A DNA stretch of 64,000 bases, taken from NCBI RefSeq assembly GCF_022829465.1, contig NZ_JAKSXZ010000027.1, positions 1 to 64,000 of the forward strand, read 5' to 3'. Source of the stretch: Methylobacterium sp. J-067. Lineage in GTDB: Bacteria > Pseudomonadota > Alphaproteobacteria > Rhizobiales > Beijerinckiaceae. The notes under the pieces are model-generated. The model was not told the DNA's origin. It made no database searches and worked only from the letters and a program-made list of their open reading frames with translations. Positions 43,665 through 53,179 of this stretch are shown here, one piece after another; position 1 is the first letter of the stretch; every line of letters begins with the position of its first letter. The position numbers and the translations under genes were made by a program.

Positions 43665-44150
43665 TTACTGAGCCTGGAGGCCGGGGCGGCGGCCCGGCAG
43701 ACGCGGAACCTTGGTGCCGCGCTTCTCGATGGGCGCCGCGCAGGAATAGGCGAACTCGATCTTCAGCGCGTCGAAATCCGTCTCGCCGGTGATCGTGCAA
43801 TCCTCGCGGACGGTCTCGTCCAGATAGGTGCGGGCGGCCGTGCGGAACCGTCCGGTGCGGGACGCGGCCGGGTCGGGATCGATGGTCAGGTCGTTCAGGT
43901 TGCAGCCGGTGACTTCGCGCAGGACGTTCGAGACGATGAGCATCCGGCGCTGCTGCCGGTTGTCATAGATCTCGTAGGGCTCCTTGCAGCCGATGGTCAC
44001 GACCTGCGACGGCAGGCCGACATAGGTCTTCGAGATGTAGGAAAAGCTCGTCGCGGTGCAGCCGGCGAGCGCCGCCGCCAGCACCGGGGCCGCCAGGACG
44101 AGGAGCGGAAACCGCCGCACGATCCGCCATCCCTCTCTCAACCGGGCCAT
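43665..44150 (-). CDS. putative lipoprotein of unknown function
   Basis: The 161-residue frame has a lipobox: a hydrophobic helix (FPLLVLAAPVLAAA) ending LAGC at about residue 30, so it should be lipidated by Lgt and anchored in a membrane. The mature part includes SKTYVGLPSQVVTIGCKEPY, DNRQQRRMLIVSNVLREVTG and ends with a Pro/Arg-rich tail (KRGTKVPRLPGRRPGLQAQ). Three more Cys residues occur in the mature region. Start choice is uncertain: ATG 44150 fits a signal peptide best, ATG 44180 is possible. It sits downstream of lpxB on the same strand, with 68 bases between, and may be the last gene of that operon. Confidence 0.7.
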   Translation of the reverse strand: MARLREGWRIVRRFPLLVLAAPVLAAALAGCTATSFSYISKTYVGLPSQVVTIGCKEPYEIYDNRQQRRMLIVSNVLREVTGCNLNDLTIDPDPAASRTGRFRTAARTYLDETVREDCTITGETDFDALKIEFAYSCAAPIEKRGTKVPRLPGRRPGLQAQ

Positions 44151-44218
44151 CCCGACCCGCTCGGGCACCCGTGAGCGCATTGAACCGCGCCCCACTCCGC
44201 GGTCAAGCTGTCGGGCTC

Positions 44219-45415
44219 TCACGCCGCGCCGCCATCCCCGGCCTGTGTCCCCCTGGCCACCGCCGGAGAGCGCAGCATCGCGAGCACCACCCGCGCCGCC
44301 GCCCGGCTCGGGGTGTCGCCGTCCGGCAGGATGGTGAGGTCGTCCATCCGGTCGAGGGCCGCGACCTGCGCCTCCCGCTCCGGCCCGCCGCGCAGCAACG
44401 GCAGCAGCGAGGCCGAGAGGTTACTCGGCGAGCAATCGGCCTGCACGAATTCCGGCATCGCGTTCCGGTTCAGGATCAGGTTCGGCAGCACGATGCTCGG
44501 GACCTGGATCAGCCGCCGGGCGATGAACTCCTCCGCCCGCGAGACCTTGTAGGCCACGACGCTCGGTACGCCGGCCAGCGCCAGTTCGAGGGTCACGGTG
44601 CCCGAGGCCGCGAGCGCTGCCCGGCCGGAGCGGAACGCCGCGTACTTTTCGGTTTCGCCCGACACGATCCGCACCGGCACGTCCCAGGCCTTCGCCAGTT
44701 CCTCGATCCGCTCCCGGTGGCGCGAGACCGCCGGCAGGACGGCCTCTACCGCGACCTCGCGCGCGACCCGCGCCAGGGTCGGCCCGAAGACCGGCATCAA
44801 CCGCTCGATCTCGGAGCGGCGGGAGCCCGGCAGCACCACGAGAGGGTAGGGGGCCCGCTCGCGGCGCACTTGCGCCGCCGTATCGGGCTGCAACTCACCG
44901 AGCCGTTCGATGAGCGGATGGCCGACATAGGTGCAGGCCGGGCCGCCGAGGCGCCGATGCGCCTCCGGCTCGAAGGGCAGCAGGGCGAGCACATGGTCGA
45001 CGAAGGGGCGCATGCCCTTCGCCCGCCACGGGCGCCACGCCCAGACGCTCGGCGAGACGTAATCCACGATGGGGATGGCGGGCACTGCCTTGCGCACCCG
45101 CTTGGCGACCGCATGGGTGAAGCCGGGGCTGTCGATGATGACGAGCACGTCCGGCCGGGCGGCGACGATGTCGTCGGCCGTCTCGCGGATGCGCCGCAGC
45201 AGCGTCCGCGCGCGGGCGAGCACTGGCAGGTAGCCCATCACCGCCACGTCATCGAGGGGGAACAGCGAGGCGAAGCCCGCCTCCGCCATGGCTTCCCCGC
45301 CGACCCCGCCGAAGATGACGCCCGGCGCCGCCTCGCGCAGGGCCCGCATCAGCTTGGCGCCGAGCTGGTCGCCAGAATCCTCGCCCGCCACCAGCCAGAT
45401 CCGGGGTCCGCTCAT
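44219..45415 (-). CDS. lpxB: lipid-A-disaccharide synthase
   Basis: LpxB joins UDP-diacylglucosamine and lipid X to form the lipid A disaccharide. The 398-residue GT-B glycosyltransferase (GT19) has the N-terminal LVAGEDSGDQLGAKLMRAL and the family region YVSPSVWAWRPWRAKGMR near residue 120. A C-terminal GSRRSEIERLMPVF and ALAASGTVTLELALAGVP complete it. The ATG overlaps the lpxI stop by four bases. It ends the run lpxD-fabZ-lpxA-lpxI-lpxB. Confidence 0.95.
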   Translation of the reverse strand: MSGPRIWLVAGEDSGDQLGAKLMRALREAAPGVIFGGVGGEAMAEAGFASLFPLDDVAVMGYLPVLARARTLLRRIRETADDIVAARPDVLVIIDSPGFTHAVAKRVRKAVPAIPIVDYVSPSVWAWRPWRAKGMRPFVDHVLALLPFEPEAHRRLGGPACTYVGHPLIERLGELQPDTAAQVRRERAPYPLVVLPGSRRSEIERLMPVFGPTLARVAREVAVEAVLPAVSRHRERIEELAKAWDVPVRIVSGETEKYAAFRSGRAALAASGTVTLELALAGVPSVVAYKVSRAEEFIARRLIQVPSIVLPNLILNRNAMPEFVQADCSPSNLSASLLPLLRGGPEREAQVAALDRMDDLTILPDGDTPSRAAARVVLAMLRSPAVARGTQAGDGGAA

Positions 45416-46275
45416 GCGCCGCCCCCGAAGCCGATCACGAACAGGCCGAGCCTGTCCGCCTCGGCCGCCGTCGCGACCCGGTCGATGATGAGGGTCCCGC
45501 CGGCCTTCAGGGCGAGACCGGTGCAGCCGGCCGCATGAGCGTTGCGGATCGTGCGGGGGCCGACGGCCGGCAGGTCGATGCGCAGGTCCTGACCGTGCTT
45601 CGGCGCCTTCACCAGCACCGTCCCGGCATTGGGGCGCCCCCGGCCGAAGGGTTTCCGCCCCAGGGCGCGGGCGCGGGCGAGCATCTTGTCCGTGCCCTCC
45701 GGCCCCTCGACGGCGAGGACCCTGTCCCCGGCCACCGCCACCGCCTGCCCGACATCGAATTGCGCCAAAGCCGAGAGGACGGCCTGCCCGGTGCGGATCG
45801 AGGCCATCGCCTCGCTATCGGCCTTCACGAGACCGAGGGGGCCTTCCGGGCAGAGCAGATCGGGTGCAGCCTCGTGGACGCCGAGCACCCGGTGCCCGTT
45901 CTCCTCCACCAGCGAGACGGCGGCGCGCAGCAGGCGGTCATCACCGCCGCCCGCGATCTCGCGCAGGGCCTCGCGGTTGCGCCAAGCCGCGCCGGCATTG
46001 AAGATCGCCGCCGCACTCGGCCGGGCGACGCTGCCCGCCGGCACCACCACCGCCGGTCCCCAGCTCTTGAGGTGGGCAAGCGTCGCGGCGAGGTCGAGGA
46101 GGTCCACCACGGCGTCCGCCCGCCCGCGCAGGGGCCGGCCGGTGAACCCGCGCAGGGCGATCATGCGGAACGGCTTGCCCGCCCGGACCAGGGAATCGGC
46201 GACGAGTTCCGGCAGGCGGCCGGCGCCGGCGATCAGGACGAGGTTTTCCCCGCCGGGCGAAGCGGCCTGCTCCAT
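45412..46275 (-). CDS. lpxI: UDP-2,3-diacylglucosamine pyrophosphatase LpxI (DUF1009)
   Basis: LpxI hydrolyses UDP-2,3-diacylglucosamine to lipid X and UMP; it is the alphaproteobacterial replacement for LpxH. The 287-residue protein has the N-terminal LVLIAGAGRLPELVADSL and the DUF1009 C-terminal half including AVAGDRVLAVEGPEGTDKML and PAVGPRTIRNAHAAGCTGLAL, with the active-site aspartate in the IDLPAVG region. It is between lpxA and lpxB, the position conserved in this group, and overlaps lpxB. This supports the assignment because no lpxH is seen. Confidence 0.93.
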   Translation of the reverse strand: MEQAASPGGENLVLIAGAGRLPELVADSLVRAGKPFRMIALRGFTGRPLRGRADAVVDLLDLAATLAHLKSWGPAVVVPAGSVARPSAAAIFNAGAAWRNREALREIAGGGDDRLLRAAVSLVEENGHRVLGVHEAAPDLLCPEGPLGLVKADSEAMASIRTGQAVLSALAQFDVGQAVAVAGDRVLAVEGPEGTDKMLARARALGRKPFGRGRPNAGTVLVKAPKHGQDLRIDLPAVGPRTIRNAHAAGCTGLALKAGGTLIIDRVATAAEADRLGLFVIGFGGGA

Positions 46276-46285
46276 GGCGAGGGTG

Positions 46286-47107
46286 TCAGGCGCCGCCCAC
46301 CGGGATGGGGGCCTCGCGGGGCGTGCAGATGGAGCGCTTGCCGCCCGCGCGGATGAATTCGATGATCTCGCGCACCGCCGTGTGGGATTCGAAGGTCGTG
46401 GCCACGTCCTCCACCCGCTCCATCAGCGTGCCCTCCTGCGCGAAGAGCAGCCGGTAGGCTCGCCGCAGGGTGTGGATGTCCTCGCGGGCGAAGCCCCGCC
46501 GCTGCAGGCCGACGACGTTCAGCCCCGACAGATAGGCCCGGTTGCCGAGCACCATGCCGTAGGGGATGCAATCGTTCTCAAGGCCCGAGAGGCCGCCGAC
46601 GAAGGCATGGGCGCCGACGCGGGCGAACTGGATCACCGCCGCGCCGCCGCCGAGGATCGCGTAATCGCCCACCCAGCAATGGCCGGCGAGCATCACGTTG
46701 TTCGAGAAGACGACGTTCGATCCGACATGGCAATCGTGCCCGACATGGGAGTTGGCCAGGAACGCGCAGCGGTCGCCGATCACGGTCTGCAACCCACCGC
46801 CTGCCGTGCCGGGGTTCATGGTGACGCCCTCGCGGATCAGGCATTCCTCGCCGATCGTCAGCGTCGAGGGCTCGCCGCGATACTTCAGGTCCTGCGGCGG
46901 ATGGCCGATGGAGGCGAAGGGGAAGATCCGCGTCCGCGCGCCGACGCGCGTGCGCCCGGCCACCACGACGTGGCTCACCAACTCGCAGCCCTCGCCGAGC
47001 ACCACATCCGGCCCGACATGGCAGAATGGGCCGATCCGCACCCCGTCGCCGATCTCGGCGCCGGACTCGACCACGGCGCTCGGGTGGATCACGGGTGCGC
47101 TCATCAA
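46286..47107 (-). CDS. lpxA: UDP-N-acetylglucosamine acyltransferase
   Basis: LpxA acylates UDP-GlcNAc at O-3, the first step of lipid A synthesis. The 273-residue protein is a left-handed beta-helix made of hexapeptide repeats: IHPSAVVESGAEIGDGVRIG, the FVSHVVVAG region, VTMNPGTAGGGLQTVIG, SHVGHDCHVGSNVVFSNNVM with the catalytic His, and an alpha-helical C-terminal part. It follows fabZ with one base between and precedes lpxI by ten. Confidence 0.95.
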   Translation of the reverse strand: MMSAPVIHPSAVVESGAEIGDGVRIGPFCHVGPDVVLGEGCELVSHVVVAGRTRVGARTRIFPFASIGHPPQDLKYRGEPSTLTIGEECLIREGVTMNPGTAGGGLQTVIGDRCAFLANSHVGHDCHVGSNVVFSNNVMLAGHCWVGDYAILGGGAAVIQFARVGAHAFVGGLSGLENDCIPYGMVLGNRAYLSGLNVVGLQRRGFAREDIHTLRRAYRLLFAQEGTLMERVEDVATTFESHTAVREIIEFIRAGGKRSICTPREAPIPVGGA

Positions 47108-47108
47108 T

Positions 47109-47573
47109 TCACTCCGTCACCAGCATGGCGCCGATCTCGGCCTCGGCCACCAGCACGCCGTCCACCTTCGCCTCGCCCCGGAACCACCACATGGTGCGGC
47201 GGTGGTTGATCTTGCGCATCTCGAAGCGGATCTGGTCGCCCGGGATGACCGGCTTGCGGAACTTGCACTTGTCGATCGTCATGAAGAACACCTGCTTCGT
47301 GCGAAGCTCGTCCGTCATGATGTGGCGGCAGCAGATCGCGCCCGCCGTCTGCGCCATGCCCTCGATGATGAGCACGCCGGGGAAGACCGGCAGATTGGGG
47401 AAATGGCCCTGGAACTGCGGCTCGTTGGCCGTCACGTTCTTGATGCCGACGCAGGACTCGTCCCGGTCGATCTCCACGATGCGGTCGACCATCAGGAACG
47501 GGTAGCGGTGCGGCAGCAGTTCCAGCAACTTGTGGATGTCGGCCGTCCCGAGAACCTGATCCGCCTCGCTCAT
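47109..47573 (-). CDS. fabZ: 3-hydroxyacyl-ACP dehydratase
   Basis: FabZ dehydrates 3-hydroxyacyl-ACP in fatty acid elongation and competes with LpxA and LpxD for the same acyl-ACP. The 154-residue hot-dog-fold protein shows [14 protein letters not shown], catalytic His57 in [11 protein letters not shown] and Glu71 in IEGMAQTAG. The ATG at 47573 was chosen since the earlier part of the frame is low-complexity. It is one base from lpxA and 109 bases from lpxD; that longer gap includes a GC-rich hairpin. Confidence 0.95.
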   Translation of the reverse strand: MSEADQVLGTADIHKLLELLPHRYPFLMVDRIVEIDRDESCVGIKNVTANEPQFQGHFPNLPVFPGVLIIEGMAQTAGAICCRHIMTDELRTKQVFFMTIDKCKFRKPVIPGDQIRFEMRKINHRRTMWWFRGEAKVDGVLVAEAEIGAMLVTE

Positions 47574-47682
47574 CGTGTTGTGCCGCCCTCGCTGTCCGCC
47601 GGCGCCGTGCCGGCGGCGGCCTCTCTTTTGCAGAAATGCGTGGATGTGCAAGGGCGGGGCGCCGTTTTAGGGCCCGCGCCCC

Positions 47683-48744
47683 TCAGGACTTCTCGTCCTC
47701 GGCGGCATCCTGGCCCGACCGCTCCGCGAGGCGGGCGAGGGTGGTCAGTTCTCGGAACCAGGCCCGGACGGGCTTGGCCGGCGTGCCGCCCCAGCGCGAG
47801 CCCGGGGGCACGTCGCGGTTGACGTTCGAGGAGCCGGCGATCTGCGAGCCGCGCCCGATGCGCAGGTGCCCAACCACGCCGACCTGCCCGCCGAGCACCA
47901 CGTAATCCTCCAGGGTCGTGGAGCCGGAGATGCCCACGCCCGAGACGATGACGCAGTGGCGCCCGATGACGACGTTGTGGGCAATCTGCACGAGGTTATC
48001 GATCTTCGTGCCTTCGCCGATCACGGTATCGCGGGAGGCGCCCCGGTCGATGGTGGTGTTGGCGCCGATCTCGACGTCGTCCTGCACGATCACCCGGCCG
48101 ACCTGCGGTACCTTCAGGTGCGTCGCGCCCATGGCGAAACCGAACCCGTCCTGCCCGATCCGGGCCCCCGGATGGACGATGACCCGGTTGCCGACGAGGG
48201 CATGGCTTAGCGTCGTGCCGGCGCCGATGGCGCAATCCCGGCCGATCCGCACCCCCGGCCCGATCACCGCGTTCGGGCCGATCACCGTGCCCAACCCGAT
48301 CTCGGCGCCCGGCCCGACCACGGCGCCGGGATCGACCGTCACGCCTTCCTCAAGCCGCGCCTCCGGATGGACATGGGCGCCGGAGGCGAGACCCTTGGCG
48401 CCGAATTGCGGCCCCGGGCGCAGGGCGTCGGGATGCAGGCGCCCGAGCAGGGCGGCGTAGACCCGGTAGGGATCGCGGCAGACGATGGCGACCGTCTCCG
48501 CCGGGACGCGGGCGGCGAAGCGCGGCCCGACGAGGCAGAGGCCGGCGCGGGTCTGCGCCAGGGCCTCGCCGTAGCGGGCATTGTCCATGTAGGCGAGGTC
48601 GGAGGGTCCGGCGCTTTCCAGCGGGGCGGCCCCGGCGATGGTGCGGGCGGGATCGACACCCTCGGGAAGGGCGGTACCGGCCGCCGCAGCGATGTCGGCG
48701 TAGGCGATCGCGGCCGAGGGCGTGAAGAACTCTGTGTCGGACAT
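47683..48744 (-). CDS. lpxD: UDP-3-O-(3-hydroxyacyl)glucosamine N-acyltransferase
   Basis: LpxD adds the amide-linked acyl chain in lipid A synthesis. The 353-residue protein has an N-terminal uridine-binding domain (residues about 1-110) and a hexapeptide left-handed helix with repeats like [20 protein letters not shown] and [20 protein letters not shown], His in the latter being catalytic. A C-terminal helix carries [10 protein letters not shown]. The start is the ATG at 48744 (MSDTEFF); the frame is open further upstream without conservation. Because a strong terminator lies between bamA and lpxD, it must have its own promoter. Confidence 0.94.
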   Translation of the reverse strand: MSDTEFFTPSAAIAYADIAAAAGTALPEGVDPARTIAGAAPLESAGPSDLAYMDNARYGEALAQTRAGLCLVGPRFAARVPAETVAIVCRDPYRVYAALLGRLHPDALRPGPQFGAKGLASGAHVHPEARLEEGVTVDPGAVVGPGAEIGLGTVIGPNAVIGPGVRIGRDCAIGAGTTLSHALVGNRVIVHPGARIGQDGFGFAMGATHLKVPQVGRVIVQDDVEIGANTTIDRGASRDTVIGEGTKIDNLVQIAHNVVIGRHCVIVSGVGISGSTTLEDYVVLGGQVGVVGHLRIGRGSQIAGSSNVNRDVPPGSRWGGTPAKPVRAWFRELTTLARLAERSGQDAAEDEKS

Positions 48745-48867
48745 CTCGAACCAAACCGCGCCGATGACGCCCGTCGTCGGGCTCGGCGCGTCCGGCGAGG
48801 GGGGCTCCCGGAATCGAAACGTCCCCACGCGGCGGACGGTCGGCGAAGGGGAGCGTCAGGGCGCTCT

Positions 48868-48906
48868 ATAAACGAGAAACTCCGGCCGGGGCATCCCCGG
48901 CCGGAG
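48868..48906 (-). terminator. Rho-independent terminator after bamA
   Basis: CTCCGGCCGGGG (48880-48891) and CCCCGGCCGGAG (48895-48906) form a perfect twelve-base stem with a three-base loop, 15 bases after the bamA stop. On the minus strand it is followed by TTTCTCGTTTATAG. It separates bamA from lpxD, which are usually co-transcribed. Confidence 0.85.
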
Positions 48907-48921
48907 CATCGCTGCAGGGTC

Positions 48922-51480
48922 TTAGAAGCGCGAGCCGCCGGAGAAGCGGAACGCCTGGGTCTGGTCGCGGCCGATATGGCCGATCTTGCCGGTGCCCGGG
49001 ATGATGACCTTCTCACCCTCGTCCTTGCTCAGGGCGTAGGCGTAGTCGAACCGGATCGGGCCGAGCGGCGAGTTCCAGAGGATGGACGCGCCGATCGAGG
49101 ACCGGATGACGGCCTTGTCGCGGACGTTCACGCACTCCGGCTCGACGCCGATGGTGAAGGCGTTGAAGTTGCATCGACCGGCGGCGAAGCCGTTGATGAA
49201 CTGGTCGCCGTTCACGTCGAAGGTGCGCTGGCCGTGATAGCCGAACAGCGTACCGGCATCGGCGAACACGGCACCCTTCAGGCCCAGATCACGCGGCACG
49301 CCGTAGAGCGGGAACTGGATTTCCACGGTGCCGCCGACATAGGTCGAGCCACCGATGGCGTTGGACCGGGCGTCGGCGATGCCGACGTCGCGGGGGCCGA
49401 TGCCGTTCGGCGCGAAGCCGCGCACCAGCGACGGGCCGAGGAAGAACTCGTCGGTCACGCGCAGCGGCTTGCCGTCCAGCGCCTCGACGTGACCACCCTG
49501 GAAGCGGACGAAGCCGACGACGTCCTCGTACAGTTCCTTGTAGTAACGGGCGTCCGCCGTGACGCGGAAGAACTTCGAATCGCCGCCCAGGCCGGCGACG
49601 TCCGGCTTCAGCTCGGCGTAGATGCCGTTATGCGGCGCGCCGATGACGTCGAGGGTCGAGTAGGCCAGCGTCAGACCGGCCAGCGAGGTGAGGGTGTTGC
49701 CCTGCGAGCCCTTGATGGCGATCGAGGCTTCACCGTCATACGCGCAGTTCGGGTAGATCGACTGGCCGCTGACGTCGCGCCCGTTCAGGACCGTGCCGGC
49801 CGCATAGGTCTGCGTGTAGCCCGGGATCGGGATCGAACAGTCGTTGTACGGCTTCTTGAGGCTGTTCGGGACCTTCAGCTCGGTATTGTACAGCGAGTAG
49901 CGAAGGGTGACGCCGAATTCCTCGGTGATCGGCAAGCCGATGCGGAGCTGGCCGCCGTAGACGGTCGTCTCGTAGCGCGAGTACCGGGTCAGGTCCGAGT
50001 ACTTGTAGAAGGCGTCGAAGCCGGCCGCGAGGCGGTAGCCGAGGAAGTACGGCTCGGTGAACGAGAAATCGACACCGCGCGAGTACTGGCCGCCGGTACC
50101 GGCGAGGCGCACGTACTGGCCGCGGCCGAGGAAGTTCGACTCGGAGACCGAGACTTCGCCGATGATGCCGTCCTGGGTGGAGTAGCCGCCCGCCACCGAG
50201 AACGAACCCGTGGGCTGATCCTCAACGTCGATGTTCACGACGACGCGGTCGGGGGAGGAGCCGGGCTCGTTCGAGAACCGGACCTTCTTGAAGAAGCCCA
50301 GGCCGTTCAGGCGGCGCTCGGCGCGGTCGGTGAGCACGCGGTTGTAGGCGTCGCCCTCGGAGAAATCGAGTTCGCGGCGGATGACGTAATCGCGGGTGCG
50401 GGTGTTGCCGCGGACGTTGATGCGCTCGACGTAGACGTGCGGGCCGTCCTCGACCACGAAGCCGAGGGAGACCTTCTGGGTCGCCGGGTCGCGCTGGCCG
50501 GTCGGGCGGACCTGGGCGAAGGGGTAGCCCGCCCGGTTCACGTCGCGGGTCAGGGTGTTGAGTGTCCGCTCGACGTCGTCGGCGTTGTAGGTGTCGCCGA
50601 CATTCGTCGCGATGTCGCTGCGCAGGGCCTCGGTGTCGAGGTTGGGCAGGCGCGAATCTACCGCCACGGCGCCGACCGCGTATTGCTGGCCTTCGTTCAG
50701 GGTGATGGTGATGACGTAGCCGGACTGCTCACCCTCGACGTAGCGCGCATCGGCGTTCACCACCTGGAAGTCGGCGTAGCCGTTCTTCAGGTAGTAGCGG
50801 CGCACCTGCTCGAGGTCCTGGCTGATCCGGTCCGGATCGTAGACGTCCGAGGTCTTGATGAACGACAGGAAGTTCATCTCCGACGAGCTCATCAGCCCGC
50901 GCAGCGTCCGCTCGGAATAGGCCTGATTGCCCACGAAGTTGATGGACAGGATGCCGGTCTTATCGCCTTCGTCGATGTCGTAGATCACGTCGACGCGGCC
51001 GTTGGGCAGCGTGACCGTGCGGTAGGTGGCCTTGGCGAGACCACGGCCGAAGCGCTTGTAGACGTCGCGGATGCGGGCGAGGTCGGCGTTGATCGTGGCC
51101 TCGCTGTAAGGGCCGCGCGACTTCGACTCGACGACGCTTTCCAGCGTCGCCTTCTCGACCTTCTTGTTGCCCTCGAAGACCACCCGGTTGATCAGGTTGT
51201 TCTCGCGCACGGTCACGACCGTGCGTCCGCCACCCTGGGACACCTTCACGTCCGAGAACATGCCGCTGGCGAGCAGGTTGCGCCGGGCTTCCTCTGCGGA
51301 GCCCGAAGCGGTGCCGGTGACGTAGGACCGAATGGTGTCGGAATCGACGCGCTGGTTGCCCTGCACGACAATCTGCTGAGCCTGGGCGGCTCCGCCCAGG
51401 ACCATACCCGCCCCAGCGGAGATCAGGACGATGGTCTTCCGCATCGACTTACGCCGATGCTTGCCCGTCAACGACATCAT
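48922..51480 (-). CDS. bamA: outer membrane protein assembly factor BamA
   Basis: BamA inserts beta-barrel proteins into the outer membrane. The 852-residue precursor has a signal peptide (KTIVLISAGAGMVLGGAAQA), an N-terminal series of POTRA domains (up to about residue 440, starting IVVQGNQRVDSDTIRSYVTG, then INRVVFEGNKKVEKA), and a C-terminal 16-strand barrel with the essential loop motif VRGF (SLVRGFAPNGIG) and a final strand ending FRFSGGSRF. The start is either ATG 51480 or ATG 51444 (MRKTIV); I used the longer. It is preceded by rseP and followed by a strong terminator. Confidence 0.95.
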   Translation of the reverse strand: MMSLTGKHRRKSMRKTIVLISAGAGMVLGGAAQAQQIVVQGNQRVDSDTIRSYVTGTASGSAEEARRNLLASGMFSDVKVSQGGGRTVVTVRENNLINRVVFEGNKKVEKATLESVVESKSRGPYSEATINADLARIRDVYKRFGRGLAKATYRTVTLPNGRVDVIYDIDEGDKTGILSINFVGNQAYSERTLRGLMSSSEMNFLSFIKTSDVYDPDRISQDLEQVRRYYLKNGYADFQVVNADARYVEGEQSGYVITITLNEGQQYAVGAVAVDSRLPNLDTEALRSDIATNVGDTYNADDVERTLNTLTRDVNRAGYPFAQVRPTGQRDPATQKVSLGFVVEDGPHVYVERINVRGNTRTRDYVIRRELDFSEGDAYNRVLTDRAERRLNGLGFFKKVRFSNEPGSSPDRVVVNIDVEDQPTGSFSVAGGYSTQDGIIGEVSVSESNFLGRGQYVRLAGTGGQYSRGVDFSFTEPYFLGYRLAAGFDAFYKYSDLTRYSRYETTVYGGQLRIGLPITEEFGVTLRYSLYNTELKVPNSLKKPYNDCSIPIPGYTQTYAAGTVLNGRDVSGQSIYPNCAYDGEASIAIKGSQGNTLTSLAGLTLAYSTLDVIGAPHNGIYAELKPDVAGLGGDSKFFRVTADARYYKELYEDVVGFVRFQGGHVEALDGKPLRVTDEFFLGPSLVRGFAPNGIGPRDVGIADARSNAIGGSTYVGGTVEIQFPLYGVPRDLGLKGAVFADAGTLFGYHGQRTFDVNGDQFINGFAAGRCNFNAFTIGVEPECVNVRDKAVIRSSIGASILWNSPLGPIRFDYAYALSKDEGEKVIIPGTGKIGHIGRDQTQAFRFSGGSRF

Positions 51481-51898
51481 GCAATCGCCCGTTTCTGATC
51501 TGGTCGCAGGCCTTGCCTGCGCGGGCGACCGTTGGTCGATCGTCCCATTCCCGTGGTCCAAGCGTGGCTTCGGTCCAAGCAAAGCTCTTAAAGGGATTCC
51601 CCCGCCAAGCAAACGTGGCCGTACCGTTCAGGAGGGGATTTTGCCGCGTCGTGGCCTTCGCGCCACTTAACGCGGCGATCACCGTACGACGAAAGCGGCA
51701 ATCATGCTGAACGAGGCGTAAATGCCTGTCCCAGCGCCGCTTTTCGGTGGCACCGGCCGATGCGTTCACCGGTTGCGAACCGTCCCGAAAGCGCGCACGG
51801 GGCAAGGGTACGGCCAAGATTGTGGCGCTCGCTGGGCGCCGGGGCGGGGGCAGGCGGGTTTATTTTTACACCCTATCCACCGCCCCCACAGGGGCGGA
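51481..51898. other. 418-base intergenic region upstream of bamA
   Basis: No gene is supportable here. CCGCCCC (51880-51886) pairs with GGGGCGG (51891-51897) just past the rseP stop, a hairpin without a following T run. CCAAGC occurs three times at 51558, 51575 and 51605; the first two are in the longer repeat GGTCCAAGC (51555-51563 and 51572-51580) and the last two in CCAAGCAAA. The region likely holds the bamA promoter and perhaps a stress-responsive site, which I could not define. Confidence 0.55.
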
Positions 51899-53053
51899 TC
51901 AGGTGTTCCGCAGGGAGGCGCCGAGGTTGAGGATGTCGTTCCAGGCGGCGAACAGCATCAGCATGAGCACCAGGGCGAGGCCGATGCGGAAGCCGACCTC
52001 CTGCGCGCGCTCGCTGAGGGGGCGGCCGCGCACCACCTCGAAGGCGTAGAACAGCAAGTGCCCGCCATCGAGCAGCGGCACGGGGAAGAGGTTCAGCAGC
52101 CCGATCGAGACGGAGAGCAGGGCGATGAGCCCGACCAGCCCGCCGACGCCGCCGGTCTTGGCGACCTCGCCCGAGACGCGGGCGATGCCGATGGGGCCGG
52201 AGAGCTGGTCGGCGGATTCGCGGCCGGTGATCAGTTTGCCGAGGTAGGAGAAGGTCCGCTCCACCACGAAGTAGGTTTCGCTCACCCCGAGCTTGAGGGA
52301 GTCGGCGATGTTGTACTGGACGAGCTTCGCCTCGCTGCCGTTCGGCGAGCGGATGCCGAGCCGGCCGATCCGGTGGCGGCCGAAGGGCGTGCGCTCCTCG
52401 ATGGTGGCCGGAGTCGCGTTGATGGTGATGGTGCGGCCGTCCCGCTCGACGGTGAAGGTGAGGGGGGTGCCGGCCGAGCCCGTCACCGTCCGGTACATGG
52501 CGTTGAAGTCGCCGACCGCCTCGCCGTCGATGGCGGTGATGAGGTCGCCCGGCTTGAAGCCGGCCTGGTCGGCGACGCTGCTCGCCTCTACGGAGGAGAC
52601 GCGGGCCGGCAATTCGTAGCGCCCGCCGAGCCAGATCGCCCCGGCGAAGAGCACGATGGCGAGGATGAAGTTCGCCACCGGCCCGGCGGCGACGATGGCC
52701 GCGCGCTTGGCGACGGGCTGGGTCGGGAAGCTGATCGCCCGCTCCTGCGGGGTCATCTGCGCGATCAGTTCGGGGGCGGGCACGCTGGCGCCGTTCGCGT
52801 CGCCGTGGAACTTCACATAGCCGCCGAGGGGGATGGCGCAGAGCTTCCAGCGGGTACCGCGACGGTCGTTGAAGCCGAACAGTTCCGGGCCGAACCCGAG
52901 GGAGAAGGCGTGGACGCCGACCCCGCACCAGCGGCCGACAAGGAAATGGCCCATCTCGTGCACGAATACGACGACCGTGAGCACGAACAGAAACGGGATG
53001 ACGGCGCCGAAGAAGCTTCCGGCGGTGCCGCCCATAGCGTTAAGAAAATCCAT
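51899..53053 (-). CDS. rseP: RIP metalloprotease RseP (site-2 protease)
   Basis: RseP is an inner-membrane zinc protease that cuts anti-sigma factors and remnant signal peptides. The 384-residue protein has the zinc motif VHEMGH at residues 31-36 (His32, His36) in the first helix, one PDZ domain (about 140-215, DQAGFKPGDLITAIDG), and the third-ligand region NLFPVPLLDGGHLL. It belongs upstream of bamA in many bacteria and is here too, although a 418-base gap separates them. No rpoE or rseA is in the window. Confidence 0.94.
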   Translation of the reverse strand: MDFLNAMGGTAGSFFGAVIPFLFVLTVVVFVHEMGHFLVGRWCGVGVHAFSLGFGPELFGFNDRRGTRWKLCAIPLGGYVKFHGDANGASVPAPELIAQMTPQERAISFPTQPVAKRAAIVAAGPVANFILAIVLFAGAIWLGGRYELPARVSSVEASSVADQAGFKPGDLITAIDGEAVGDFNAMYRTVTGSAGTPLTFTVERDGRTITINATPATIEERTPFGRHRIGRLGIRSPNGSEAKLVQYNIADSLKLGVSETYFVVERTFSYLGKLITGRESADQLSGPIGIARVSGEVAKTGGVGGLVGLIALLSVSIGLLNLFPVPLLDGGHLLFYAFEVVRGRPLSERAQEVGFRIGLALVLMLMLFAAWNDILNLGASLRNT

Positions 53054-53179
53054 GCGTCCCGTCCCGGCCGTCGGCGCGGGGCCGTCTTCCGTCGGTCCCG
53101 TGATCCGTCATTAGCAGATCGGTACTGGCGGAGGCTATTCAATCCTGCCGCATCCGCGGCGCACCCCGCAATCCACCCC

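Noticed and set aside
48367..51498. A 1,043-codon open frame on the plus strand opposite bamA
   Set aside because: It is the antisense shadow of bamA; its composition (Gly, Ala, Arg, Val, Asp repeats) is what GC-rich antisense frames give and it has no recognisable domain.
51880..51897. Terminator directly after rseP
   Set aside because: A seven-base stem is present but no T run follows on the minus strand, so I list it only as a hairpin in the intergenic entry.
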